This document shows, one piece after another, positions 9,578-18,409 of a stretch of 64,000 nucleotides of DNA (its first letter is position 1; every line of letters begins with the position of its first letter). Source of the DNA: Ferrimicrobium sp. (lineage in GTDB: Bacteria; Actinomycetota; Acidimicrobiia; Acidimicrobiales; Acidimicrobiaceae); the NCBI RefSeq assembly GCF_027364955.1, contig NZ_DAHXOI010000005.1:62001-126000 (forward strand). The letters run 5' to 3'. Made by a program: the position numbers and the translations under genes. Under the pieces are notes generated by a model. The model ran no database searches. It saw only the letters and a list, made by a program, of their open reading frames with translations, and had not been told where the DNA came from.

Positions 9578-9600
9578 AGGGCGCCAATCACCGGCGCCCT
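9578..9600 (+). terminator. Hairpin after the substrate-binding protein gene
   Basis: AGGGCGCC (9578-9585) pairs perfectly with GGCGCCCT (9593-9600) across a 7-nt loop, 38 bp after the stop codon. There is no T-run, as is common in high-GC actinobacteria. Confidence 0.6.
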
Positions 9601-10072
9601 TCGGCTATTGTCGTCACCCAACCAAGAAGGCAACAGAGCGAGTACACCAACTTGGCTTTCCTTTTCCCCGATGAGCACCCTTCACCAACCGATCAGTCGG
9701 TCCCTGGATAGTTACCACCGCCAATCGACACCCTACGAACACGAGCCGATCAGAGCTCCTCGCCAACCGGGCGCTGAACCTAGGCAGTCCTACAACGTAC
9801 CGGCTTGTTGTTCGGAATCGGAGTCGGCCAAAGAAGGCCGACGCTCGATCGCAGTCGTATCTGGTGGAATCCTGGTTAAGACCGCCCGCAAAATATGATT
9901 CTCGCTTCCCGCCGAGAAAGAGTCTCTGGAACCCTTGGTTGACAGATGATTAGGTCTTTCTAGGACCCGGTCGGCTCAGCCATCGCCCTTCTGCCTCTCT
10001 GTGGTTCAGGCTGGAATGAAAATGCATAATCGGATGACGTTAGTGGAATTCCCTCAAACACAGAGATGGTCA
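9601..10072. other. Gene-free stretch before the IS1634-type element
   Basis: About 470 bp without supported genes. Open frames here lack start signals and resemble nothing I know. No duplication matching the far side of the IS is visible. Confidence 0.4.
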
Positions 10073-10106
10073 GGCTAGCCGGGCTTTCAGCACATGCAGG
10101 GTCGAG
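10073..10106 (+). repeat. Left terminal inverted repeat of the IS1634-type element
   Basis: 34 bp, matching the complement of 12198-12231 at 33 positions. Confidence 0.85.
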
Positions 10107-10137
10107 GGGTGCTGTTACTGGTCAAGGAGTGATGTGA

Positions 10138-10467
10138 CTACCGGCTTTTGCCCCCTTCGGCCTGTTCGAATGCTCGGAGAGACAGGGTTTCTAACTCCCT
10201 GACGAGTTGGGGGAGTTTTCGGTCGTTGTCGAACCACTCCTGGTAGTGGGCGAGCTGGTCCTCAGTGATCTTGCGGGTCACGGTCTTGCCACGAACGGTC
10301 CTTGTCCAGGTCAGATAGGGACCGTGTAAGACCGGCGGGTCATCTTGACAGTGGCAGCCGGCTTTGCCGCACGCAGTACTGCGCCACACCAGGCTGCCCG
10401 GTAAGGCAAAGCCACTCTCGCCCAGTGAGGACTCAATGCGCTCTCGTGCTCCAGGTTCTGCCATCAT
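10138..10467 (-). CDS. DUF6788-like protein carried by the IS
   Basis: About 110 residues from MMAEPGARERIE. It shows the family pattern LPGSLVWRSTACGKAGCHCQ (two Cys-x-x-x-Cys-x-Cys type cysteines), LHGPYLTWTRTVRGKTVTRKI and a C-terminal helix LPQLVRELETL. This family is often found next to IS1634-type transposases; its role is not established, and the Cys-rich centre suggests metal or nucleic-acid binding (inference). The frame stays open further upstream to a GTG at 10530, which is possible but lies in the shared promoter region. The gene is divergent from the transposase. Confidence 0.7.
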   Translation of the reverse strand: MMAEPGARERIESSLGESGFALPGSLVWRSTACGKAGCHCQDDPPVLHGPYLTWTRTVRGKTVTRKITEDQLAHYQEWFDNDRKLPQLVRELETLSLRAFEQAEGGKSR

Positions 10468-10493
10468 CTCCACCTTTGGGTAGCTACGTCTTT

Positions 10494-10523
10494 TACTCTT
10501 GAAGTGAATATGTCTCAAGAGTA
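10494..10523. promoter_or_regulatory. Inverted repeat between the divergent IS genes
   Basis: TACTCTTGA (10494-10502) and TCAAGAGTA (10515-10523) form a perfect 9-bp inverted repeat with a 12-bp centre, between the two divergent genes of the IS. It is a candidate autoregulatory operator. Confidence 0.45.
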
Positions 10524-10552
10524 CAAACACAACCGTTACCGAGGAGAGCGCC

Positions 10553-12218
10553 GTGACCAGACGTCAGATCAACTACGGAGCACCAAGTGTGGAAAAGGCA
10601 CTGGGAGCACTTCCGGTCATCGCCGAGTTCTGTCGACGACTCGACATCTGTGGAATCGTTGATAGGGCCAGCCCGGTACGCGATATCATCGCCTATGCCA
10701 CTCACGGCCAGGTAATTGAGGCACTAGTGGCCAACCGACTGACCTCTCCTGCCCCGCTGGTCCATGTGGAGGACTGGGCCCGGGACTGGGCGGTCCAAGA
10801 GGTATTCGACCTTGACCCCAATGTCTTGAATGATGATCGCATTGGACGGGCTCTCGATGCCGTCGCTCCTCCAGTTGGCAGGCATCGTCGGTTCTATCGG
10901 TGCCAGTGCTATCGCTGAGTTCGGGATCGACGTGGCCCGCATCCACTGGGATATGACCTCGATCAGTCTCTATGGTGCCTACCGGTCACCCGACACCGAC
11001 CACATCGAACCTCGTTTTGGTCACCCGAAGGATCGTCGTCCCGACTTATTACAGGTCCAGGCGGGTCTTGCGGTTAGTGCTGACGGAGGCATTCCGATCT
11101 GGCTCCGGGCCTATGACGGCGGGGCCGGTGAGGTTGTAAAGGCAAGTCCCAGCAATGGAGGCACTTGCCACGTTGGCTGGTGAGAGACGCTTCTTGATGG
11201 TCGGGGACTCCAAACTGGTGCCTTATCCGAACCTACGGGCGATGATCGAAGCGAATGTAACTTTCATCTCTCCAGCATCGAAGTCCTACGTCGGTGCCGA
11301 TGTGCTTGCTCGCTGTGACCACGACAGCGCTTTCCCTGTCGACTACACAGCACAGCGCGATGCCAACAAATCGATCGAGGAGAGAGGATCCTGCCGAGTG
11401 TTAGAGGACACCATGGTTATAGGTGGCAAGAAGAAGTCCGATCCCGATCTGTGCCTACGTCGGGTGTTTGTGTACTCCAGCGCCCGGGCCGGCGCAGCAC
11501 AAAGAGCCCGGGAGAAGAAGCTGGCACGGGCCCGTGGAGATCTCGAGCGCCTTGGTCGTGGGATCGGGGGACGGTACTACTAAAGCGAGAAGGAGTTGAT
11601 CGAACGCATAGCGCTCATCACGCGAGAGCGCCGAGTCAAGGCCAGCTTGAGAACGATCGTCGGTACTGACCCGGTAACAGCCAAACCCACTTTGGAGTGG
11701 CACTTCGATGAGGCCGCTCTCTCCCACGGGGTCTCAACCGATGGATGGTACGCACTGCTCACCAACCTCGGGCCCGAGGTCAGCACTGCCGAGGTACTCC
11801 GCAACTACAAGGGCCAAGAGGCAGTGGAACGGCGCTACTCCAACTTCAAAGGACCGATCGCTGTTGCTCCCATGTTCTTGAAGAACAATCGCCGCATTGA
11901 GGCACTCATCAGTGTCATCTGTCTGGCGTTGCTTATCTTTAGCCTCGTCGAACGGGCGGTGTGTCTAGCCCTTGCCACTACGGCCAAACTCGCCGGCCTT
12001 TGGGCAGGGCAGCCAGCCAAGCCCACCGGACGACTCATCTTCATAGCACTCTCCCAATTACGGCTCATACCGGCAACCGCAACCAGCCCAGCCAAGATCC
12101 CAAGGCCACCGCCCCTCCAGGCCGACATCCTTTGCGCTACTCGGTGTCGATCCACGAAGACCTCGCTGAGGAGTCCCAGTTCACGAGGCGGGAGGGCTCG
12201 ACCCTGCATGTGCTGTAA
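10553..12218 (+). pseudogene. IS1634-family (DUF4277-type) transposase, multiply broken
   Basis: DDE-type transposase remains. It begins at GTG 10553 (TRRQINYGAPSVEKALGALP) with GAGGAG 6 nt upstream. The frame is lost near 10860 (continuing as LLQLAGIVGSIGASAIAEFG and IHWDMTSISLYGAY), again near 11150 (LATLAGERRFLMVGDSKLV), and there is an in-frame TAA at 11581-11583 before KELIERIALITRERR and YNFKGP-like motifs (YSNFKGPIAVAPMFLKNN). A further shift occurs near 12050-12100. At least three frameshifts and one stop make this non-functional. The order of motifs is that of IS1634-type transposases. Confidence 0.85.
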
Positions 12219-12231
12219 GCCCGGCTAGCCA
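12198..12231 (-). repeat. Right terminal inverted repeat of the IS1634-type element
   Basis: 34 bp, complement of the left end. The last transposase codons and a stop in one reading frame (about 12218) fall inside it. Confidence 0.85.
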
Positions 12232-12454
12232 AAGAGTCGATCGATCGTCTTGTAGACTAGTGTTCTTACTCAAGAGTGCAGCAAATTAGGCCAACACGTC
12301 GGAGAAAGCGGTAGGTCTGATCGAATGGATGCGCTTGCTATCGGAGAGATGGAAGGGGCGGGGAATGTCTCACCACCAAGAACTGAACCTGCACTTTGCC
12401 AACTCCGCATGCCTAACGCATAAGAGTGCATGCGTTCAGTGATAATCCAGTCCC

Positions 12455-13346
12455 CTATCCATTGAATGTTTGTGGTGGAGGTCCTGCTGGGGCCACATCA
12501 CTCGCAGCAGCGCTCGTGCCGGCCGTTGTGTCATCAGACTGCGTGAATCCGAATGCACCTGGCAGACCATCGCTTGGATACCCCGTCGGCGTGAAAAGCC
12601 CGTCGCCGTTCGCCACTAAGTCGTAGTCGTTGGTTGCGTAGGAGTTCTGGTAAAAGACGTACTCTGACTCCATCCCAATCGAGTTCACAGACGCGCTTGT
12701 AAACTGTCCTCCAGCCGACACCTGCGGGAGGATCGAAAAGGCATTACAGGGCACCGACATGTAGCCAGGCGAGGGATTGATGGAACAAATATTATCAGCT
12801 GGTGCATCGGAAAACATCGGACTCTCCATAATCCACTCGGCAGATTCAGTGCCGGGAAAACCGCTGGAGACTGTACAGTTGATCGATGCTCCAAGCGACT
12901 CTTTGATCGAATAGCTCGCGTTTTGCGTTACGTCGGTAAGGGTCATCGTCCAGGTCTGTGATGCATTCTTCACAATAGACACCGACATGGTATCTCCAGG
13001 CTCTACGGTAACAGTGTTTCCGCTTGATGTCTTAAGAGAGACGTAGGTAGCTGGCGCTGGATTAGGTGACGGAGTGACCGTCTCGACCCATTGTTGCACC
13101 GGGGAGTTCGGGGAAACAAAATTCCCCCGCTTGGATAAGTTGCTGACTGCTCTCGCCGTCAACCTCGACCCACTCGGCGAGGGCACAGTAATGGTACGGC
13201 TCGATATCGGTGCAGATCGAATTTTGCGTCGAACTGAGAGTGGGTACGACGAACGTGCCACTCACTGATGTGATCGCATCTGATGCCGACGAGGCATTAT
13301 CGACAAGCTCTGCCCAGTTCCCGGTGGCGCTCAAGTAGGCGGGAAC
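12455..13346 (-). pseudogene. Glutamic peptidase (eqolisin, family G1) domain, detached by a stop and frameshifted
   Basis: The minus strand encodes an eqolisin-like domain: SATGNWAELV, ITSVSGTFVVPTL, WVEVDGESSQQLIQAGEF (catalytic Gln, codon 13131-13133), then after a frameshift SPVQQWVETVTPSPNPAPA, VEPGDTMSVSI and SAEWIMESP (catalytic Glu, codon 12836-12838). Both active-site residues are present. The first part is in exactly the same frame as the upstream 702-residue protein and is separated from it only by TGA 13347-13349; there is no signal peptide or start of its own. A one-base loss in the C5 run at 13124-13128 splits the domain. Probably the C-terminal domain of a once larger secreted protein. 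Stop and shift could also be sequencing errors. Confidence 0.75.
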
Positions 13347-15455
13347 TCACGGCGAGTAGGTGAGCGCGATAGGAACCGTGTTGACCAGCACGTCATTGTA
13401 CTCGATATAGACACCCAGGCTGCTTGCTGACGCTGATAGTGTGCCTCCAATGACGCCAGACGAGCTGAGTGTCAATCCCGAGGGCCAAGTACCTGATTCT
13501 GCGTAGGTGTATCCCGTTCCTTCCCCCGAAGCGACTGCCAACTGGATATCGGGTGACGCACCAGACGTGTAGTCCTCGGTAGATAAAGTTGGATGCTTAA
13601 AACTGGCTTCGACGGCACTGAGTGCTGACCCTGACCCTGAAGACACCTCAATACGCTCGTAGGAGTCTCCTCTCATGCTACTCGCATCGAATTCAGTGCT
13701 ATTGACCGTCAACACCCCACTTGAGCTAAGGTAATATAAGCTGGGTAGGCTAACTAAAGACCATGTGTAGCTTCCACTCCCGCCACTAGCCGTCAACTGG
13801 ATACTCTGACCTGGATACATAGAGGATGGCAACGTTCCCATTGTTAAGGGGCTCGGCAGTGCAATCGAGATTGGAACATCCCCGAGTAGGTCTCCGTTGT
13901 AGGACAGTGCCACCTCAAGTCCGGTGGCTGCTGAGGCGATCGTTCCGCTCAGCGCTCCGCTGGACGATAAAGAGAGCCCAGAGGGCCAAGTACCTGATTC
14001 TGCGTAGGTGTATCCGCTGCCGTAAGAACTTGGGACCGAGACTTGCCCGCTCACACTATACGGCGAGCTAGAACCCGTGGCCGTGAACGATGAAGTCGTA
14101 AGACTAGGTGCTTGAGCTGTGACGTTGAGCACAATCGTAGTTACTTGGTAGCCGCTTTCAATTGTCACGGTGAAGCTTGTCGTCAACGATTGACTGCCAA
14201 GGAGATTAGAGACGTTAAGGCTTAGCTCGCCCGACGAGGAGAGATTCAACCAATCGGGCATACCAGCACTAGCACCCCATGAATAGCTTCCATCACCTCC
14301 ACTGGCTGTGAGTTGCATGGTCTGTCCTGGTATGGTGTCGTAACTCGTGGTTGGAACCTGAATCGCAGGCTCGATCTGCTGTCGACCACCCCCTGTTGCA
14401 CCGCCACCGCCACCCTGTGGCTCCTGAGGGGCCACAGGAACCTTAGGAGCGATGGGGACCAGTGGTTGTGAAGGCTGTGAATTTTGAAGCTTATTCGGGA
14501 TCACAAATACCTTGCCATTGGGCGCAACTGGAACGTCTGGAACTTGAGGAGCTCCACCAATCGCCAAGACCTTACCGTTGCCAAGTACTGCGTAATAGCC
14601 AGAACCGTTTGGATTAACGACCAGGCTCGTCACCTTGGCTGGCAACGGGTTCTTGCCACCCGGTCCGGTGTAGCCAAGGTCGAGAACCGACCCAGGCGAA
14701 GGAGCACTACCCACGTTAAGAGTGCTACCGTCTTGCCCGACCAAGGCTATGCCGTTACCCGAAGGCGCGGCAACGGCTCCCATGATTGGGGCCGAAAGAG
14801 GTTTGCTTCCTCCGAGTCCGGTATAGCCAAGAGAATACGATGACCCCAAGAACGGCGCGGACCCAAAGTTGAACACCCCACCATCAGAGGCAACAAGCCA
14901 GTAACCAGTTCCCGATGGGTCAAGAACCATCGATGTGACAGGAGCATCCAGCGGTCTCTTACCTGTGAATCCGGTGACCCCATAGGTGTATGTGGAACCA
15001 AGGAACGGCGCGGACCCAAAGTTGAACACACCCCCATCAGAGGCAACAAGCCAGTAACCAGTTCCCGAGGGGTCGGCTGCGATCCCAACGATTGGAGCGT
15101 TGAGGGGCTTGGCTCCCGAGAGTCCGGTTAAACCGTCTGTGTAGGTGTCGCCGTAGTACTTAGCATCGCCATAAGCGAAGACGTGCCCCGAACGGGTTAC
15201 GATCCAGTATCCTCCGCCGTCGGGTGTTGGAGTTGCGGCCACGACTGTGTGAGAGCCGGTCACGGAGCCATAGATCTGTGCTCCGTCCTCGCCGGTAACG
15301 GTCCCGGTTTGGGAGATCGCGATAATGCCTGGACCGGACGATGTAGCGCTTGCGGCTGAGCTTGTACTGGCAAACGCCGTCGCTGGCAGAGCCACGAGTG
15401 AGGCTACTGCTAGCGCTCCTCCTGCAACGAACGATAGTGGCTTCCTGATACGCAT
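13347..15455 (-). CDS. Secreted repeat protein: propeller-like N-terminus, Ig-like/putative cadherin-type C-terminus
   Basis: A 702-residue exported protein starting at ATG 15455 (MRIRKPLSFVAGG), with GGAGG 9 nt upstream; a GTG three codons earlier sits too close to it. The signal peptide ends near ATAFAS. Residues about 60-310 hold five repeats of the actinobacterial type GTGYWLVASDGGVFNFG. A Pro/Gly-rich linker (about 315-350) follows, then Ig-like beta modules with repeated YTYAESGTWPSGLSLSSSG units (about 360-700). Two repeats are almost identical at DNA level (14851-14921 and 15004-15074). The reading frame continues past the TGA into a G1 peptidase domain, so this gene may be the truncated front of a larger secreted protease. 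Likely cell-surface or extracellular. Confidence 0.8.
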   Translation of the reverse strand: MRIRKPLSFVAGGALAVASLVALPATAFASTSSAASATSSGPGIIAISQTGTVTGEDGAQIYGSVTGSHTVVAATPTPDGGGYWIVTRSGHVFAYGDAKYYGDTYTDGLTGLSGAKPLNAPIVGIAADPSGTGYWLVASDGGVFNFGSAPFLGSTYTYGVTGFTGKRPLDAPVTSMVLDPSGTGYWLVASDGGVFNFGSAPFLGSSYSLGYTGLGGSKPLSAPIMGAVAAPSGNGIALVGQDGSTLNVGSAPSPGSVLDLGYTGPGGKNPLPAKVTSLVVNPNGSGYYAVLGNGKVLAIGGAPQVPDVPVAPNGKVFVIPNKLQNSQPSQPLVPIAPKVPVAPQEPQGGGGGATGGGRQQIEPAIQVPTTSYDTIPGQTMQLTASGGDGSYSWGASAGMPDWLNLSSSGELSLNVSNLLGSQSLTTSFTVTIESGYQVTTIVLNVTAQAPSLTTSSFTATGSSSPYSVSGQVSVPSSYGSGYTYAESGTWPSGLSLSSSGALSGTIASAATGLEVALSYNGDLLGDVPISIALPSPLTMGTLPSSMYPGQSIQLTASGGSGSYTWSLVSLPSLYYLSSSGVLTVNSTEFDASSMRGDSYERIEVSSGSGSALSAVEASFKHPTLSTEDYTSGASPDIQLAVASGEGTGYTYAESGTWPSGLTLSSSGVIGGTLSASASSLGVYIEYNDVLVNTVPIALTYSP
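14851..15074. repeat. Two near-identical 71-bp coding repeats
   Basis: 14851-14921 and 15004-15074 differ at only a few bases. They encode consecutive propeller-type repeats, whose other copies are more diverged, pointing to recent duplication or gene conversion. Confidence 0.75.
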
Positions 15456-15776
15456 GATCCTCACCCTCCATGGAAAAGTAGTTGCGTGGTTGTTGAGTGT
15501 TCATCGGCAGACCTATGGTGCTCCTGAAAGAGAAGAAGCTGTTTAAGACTACCGATCGCCATCGGGGACAATCCAGAGCGTCTCGAGTCCGAATCTTGAC
15601 GACCTCGTTCGACACCCCATCAAGCACACGACTTAATCCGTCGAGCGAACTGACTCTTCATCGACTGTTTACCTGACATCTTCTGCGGCGTTCGATCGTG
15701 GCAACATGGCGCTCCTACGTTATGGTTGTCGCGACAGATAGGTGCGGCCAGAGCCTAACAAGGGAGGTCAGAACGT

Positions 15777-17191
15777 ATGAGTGAGGTGATCGACGGAGAC
15801 TGGGACCCGTTCGCGGTCCAAGACCACTCCAAGTTTCAATGGTTCCACTGGAAGTCTATTTTTACAATCTCGATGGGCGTATTTGCCGACGGATACGACC
15901 TGTCGTCTATTGGAATCGTGCTGCCACTCGTCCTGGCCTCCTTCGGCGTGAAGTCCCTTGTGGGCATCGAGGCCTCGCTGCTCACAGCCTCAGCGCTGGG
16001 TGGTGCGGTGATCGGGTCACTCATCTTTGGGCTACTCGCCAACAAAGGGCGTAAACGCTTCTATGGTCTCGATGTTGGCCTGATGACGCTCGGAGCGGTC
16101 TTGCAGATCTTCGTCACTAACGTCCCAGAGCTGATCGCGGTTAGGTTGCTGTTGGGAATTGGAGTCGGTGCCGACTATGTCCTGTCCCCCATGATCATGG
16201 GAGAACACTCGAATGCCAAGGACCGCAGCAAGACCATGTCCTTTGGCTTTGGACTGATGTGGGGCTTTGGTGCCGTGCTTTCCGCATTCCTCTACTTCAT
16301 CCTCCATGGTCTCGGCGTGGCACCGGACCTGATCTGGAGAGTCGTCCTCGGTTTCGGCGCGGTACCAACGCTCGCGGTCATCTATCTTCGGCGCAAAATG
16401 CCTGAAACGGCACGCTTCCTTGGGAGAATTAAAGGAGACGCAAAAGCTACTGCGTCCGTGGTCACCCAGGCCTCAAGTGTCCCCACGAACTCCGAGTCCT
16501 TTGAGGACTTGAAGGACCCTCACGGCTTTGGCTTCTACTTTCGTCGTGAGTGGCGGACCTTCCTTGGGGTTTGCCTGTTGTGGTTCCTCTTCGACATGGT
16601 TGCCTACTCAAGCATCCTCTTTGGCCCCTCGGTGATCGCCAAGCACATCGGTCTTGGCCCCGATACCTTCCAGTTCCTCATGGAGGGTGCATTTACCATT
16701 CCAGGGGCATCGTTGCTCTTCTGTTGATCGACAGAGCGGGTAGAAAGCCCCTGCAGTTGCTGGGATTCATCGGCATGGCTGGAGCCCTCATCTCGTATGG
16801 TTTGGTTACCGGCGGGGGAGCTCTGGCCGCTGCACCAGTACTGGCCTTTGTTCTCTATGGTTCGCAGAACTTCTTCTCGCAAGCTGGCCCAGGGTCAGTG
16901 AGTGCATCTGGGGTGCTTGGGGTCGAGCTCGCACCGACAAAGGTACGCGGAACGGTTCAAGCCCTCACCGTCGCCTCCGGTCGCCTTGGTGCAACCCTAA
17001 CCGCCTTCGTCTTTCCCTTCCTGATTCGCGTCTACGGCGAGTCCTTCGCGGTGTACTTTCTCGCAGGTTTGGCGGTCCTAGCTGCGATCGTGACCGTGTG
17101 GGTGATGCCCGAGACCAAGCGAAGGAGCCTCGAGCAGTCATCAGGCGAGGCCAAGCTCATGGAGGAGGAGAGCCTGGTCGTGCAGCCGTAG
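15777..17191 (+). pseudogene. Major facilitator superfamily carrier (sugar/metabolite:H+ type), frameshifted
   Basis: Encodes a 12-helix carrier of about 471 residues when one frameshift is repaired. GGGAGG precedes the ATG at 15777. The first part reads MSEVIDGDWDPFAV and includes GVFADGYDLSSIGI, the helix 2-3 loop LLANKGRKR and RLLLGIGVGADYVLSP; it ends at TGA 16725-16727. The other frame resumes as GIVALLLIDRAGRKPLQLLGF (the conserved R-x-G-R-K loop) and runs to 17191 with VRGTVQALTVASGRLGA and MPETKRRSLE. One missing G in the run at 16704-16707 would rejoin the frames. Either an inactive gene or a sequencing error. The substrate is unknown; a 13-bp terminator hairpin follows. Confidence 0.85.
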
Positions 17192-17239
17192 CTGACTGGT
17201 AGACCCCTCAGGGTCGAGTGTTCCAAACTATCAACCGTC

Positions 17240-17273
17240 GATCGCTCCTCGCTCCCCTCGGCGAGGAGCGATC
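17240..17273 (+). terminator. Strong hairpin after the MFS gene
   Basis: GATCGCTCCTCGC (17240-17252) pairs perfectly over 13 bp with 17261-17273 across an 8-nt loop, 48 bp after the MFS stop. Confidence 0.75.
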
Positions 17274-17289
17274 CGATTCATGACCGATA

Positions 17290-17556
17290 ATGTTCCCCGA
17301 CGACTCCCTTCACCTCTCGCACATCGTTCGCTTGGTCAATCGTCAACCAACAACCACACCTGGCCTCGGCAGCGAGGTGACCCGCCTAGGTGCAGAGATG
17401 CTGTCAATGCATGACACCATCTCTGAGACATTGGGAGCCATGAGAGATGAGACCTCAATCCCCAGAGGGCGTTTGATCGAAGAGATTCTGAGACAGGACC
17501 GGTCCGGCGTCAGTGTCGATGGTCGCTCCGTCGGGTCAGAACTGAGACTGAAGTGA
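17290..17556 (+). CDS. Doubtful 88-residue open frame
   Basis: ATG 17290 opens MFPDDSLHLSHIVRLVNRQP with a helical, charged C-terminus (IPRGRLIEEILRQDRSG). No ribosome site is visible, no family is recognised, and it lies just after a terminator. It may be a fragment or not coding. Confidence 0.2.
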   Translation: MFPDDSLHLSHIVRLVNRQPTTTPGLGSEVTRLGAEMLSMHDTISETLGAMRDETSIPRGRLIEEILRQDRSGVSVDGRSVGSELRLK

Positions 17557-18409
17557 TCCCAGGGAGCTGGAGAGGTTGAAGGAGTTCAAGAACCGATCTG
17601 GGCTCCCGGTGGATGCCCTTTCTCCGACGTCCCTTCGTTGGCGGTGATCGCGACGGACGCGATCACGTCAATGGGAGCACTTCAGGACCCCACGCCTCGA
17701 CCTCCGACACTGGAGGTTCCTCTCGATACCGCCACCGTGGCCCACAGTCTGGGAAACCCCGTCTTACTTAATTCGACAGTACCCCTTCGATCAGGACAGA
17801 CATGCCGTTGAATGAATTCCTTGTTTTCCTATAGTTTGTCAACATTTGACTGCGACGACGCCACAATTGAACTGCACAGACAACCTCCAACAATCCAATC
17901 GATCTCTCGACCTCGCCCTTTGGGGTTTGCGAGATGTGGACCAACCGCCAAGCACCCCCTCCAAGACCAACGGGTATGAGCAACCGGGTCGTCTCCTGCC
18001 TGTGGCGGTATTCCACGGCCATCACCCCCGACACGATTGAGCTTGTCGGTCGGCACAATCACGATGTGGGTCATATTTCCTCGCACTCCGAGCTACGGAA
18101 ACTCCACGCAAGACTCGCCTACCGCCTCTTCAGGTTGAGGCCCTCGTTACGTGCCGGAGGGAGAAGTGAGCGGACACCCCCAACCACCGGCTGGCTGACT
18201 CATGATGATTAATGCTGGCTTCGACGGCATCGTTGCCAGTGGACCCGGCCGCATCGACCATGTCGTGTTCACTGCCGAGTCCACTGTCGAGTCCATCGCG
18301 CCAATCCCCTCCGTTGGCTACCCTTCGGCCCAACTCACAGCACCGCATCTTGCCTCATCGCGTCTCGACTAGTAGGTGACGAGTGCAGCCGTCCTCGAGG
18401 CGCACCTCA
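17557..18409. other. Gene-free stretch between MFS and APC permease genes
   Basis: About 850 bp in which I find no convincing gene in six frames, no tRNA and no repeat matching the rest of the window. Short open frames overlap on both strands without start signals, as expected for decayed sequence. Confidence 0.4.

Larger units (their letters stand above)
10073..12231. mobile_element. Decayed IS1634-family insertion sequence with a DUF6788 passenger
   Basis: Bounded by 34-bp inverted repeats, GGCTAGCCGGGCTTTCAGCA... at 10073-10106 and its complement at 12198-12231, with one mismatch. Inside are a DUF6788-type gene (minus) and a broken IS1634-type transposase (plus), divergently arranged. I see no target-site duplication. 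Nearly perfect ends with a shattered transposase suggest the copy was active not long ago, or was moved by a related transposase. Confidence 0.85.

Noticed and set aside
12406-12434. CGCATGC/GCATGCG hairpin downstream of the peptidase pseudogene as a terminator
   Set aside because: The stem is only 7 bp with a 15-nt loop; too weak to call.
13062-13334. N-terminal half of the G1 peptidase as a separate small gene starting at 13334
   Set aside because: The TTG at 13334 has no ribosome site and the frame is continuous with the upstream protein through one TGA; it is better read as a detached domain.
17768-18086. Minus-strand frames between the MFS and APC genes
   Set aside because: No start signals, no domain and overlapping alternatives on both strands.
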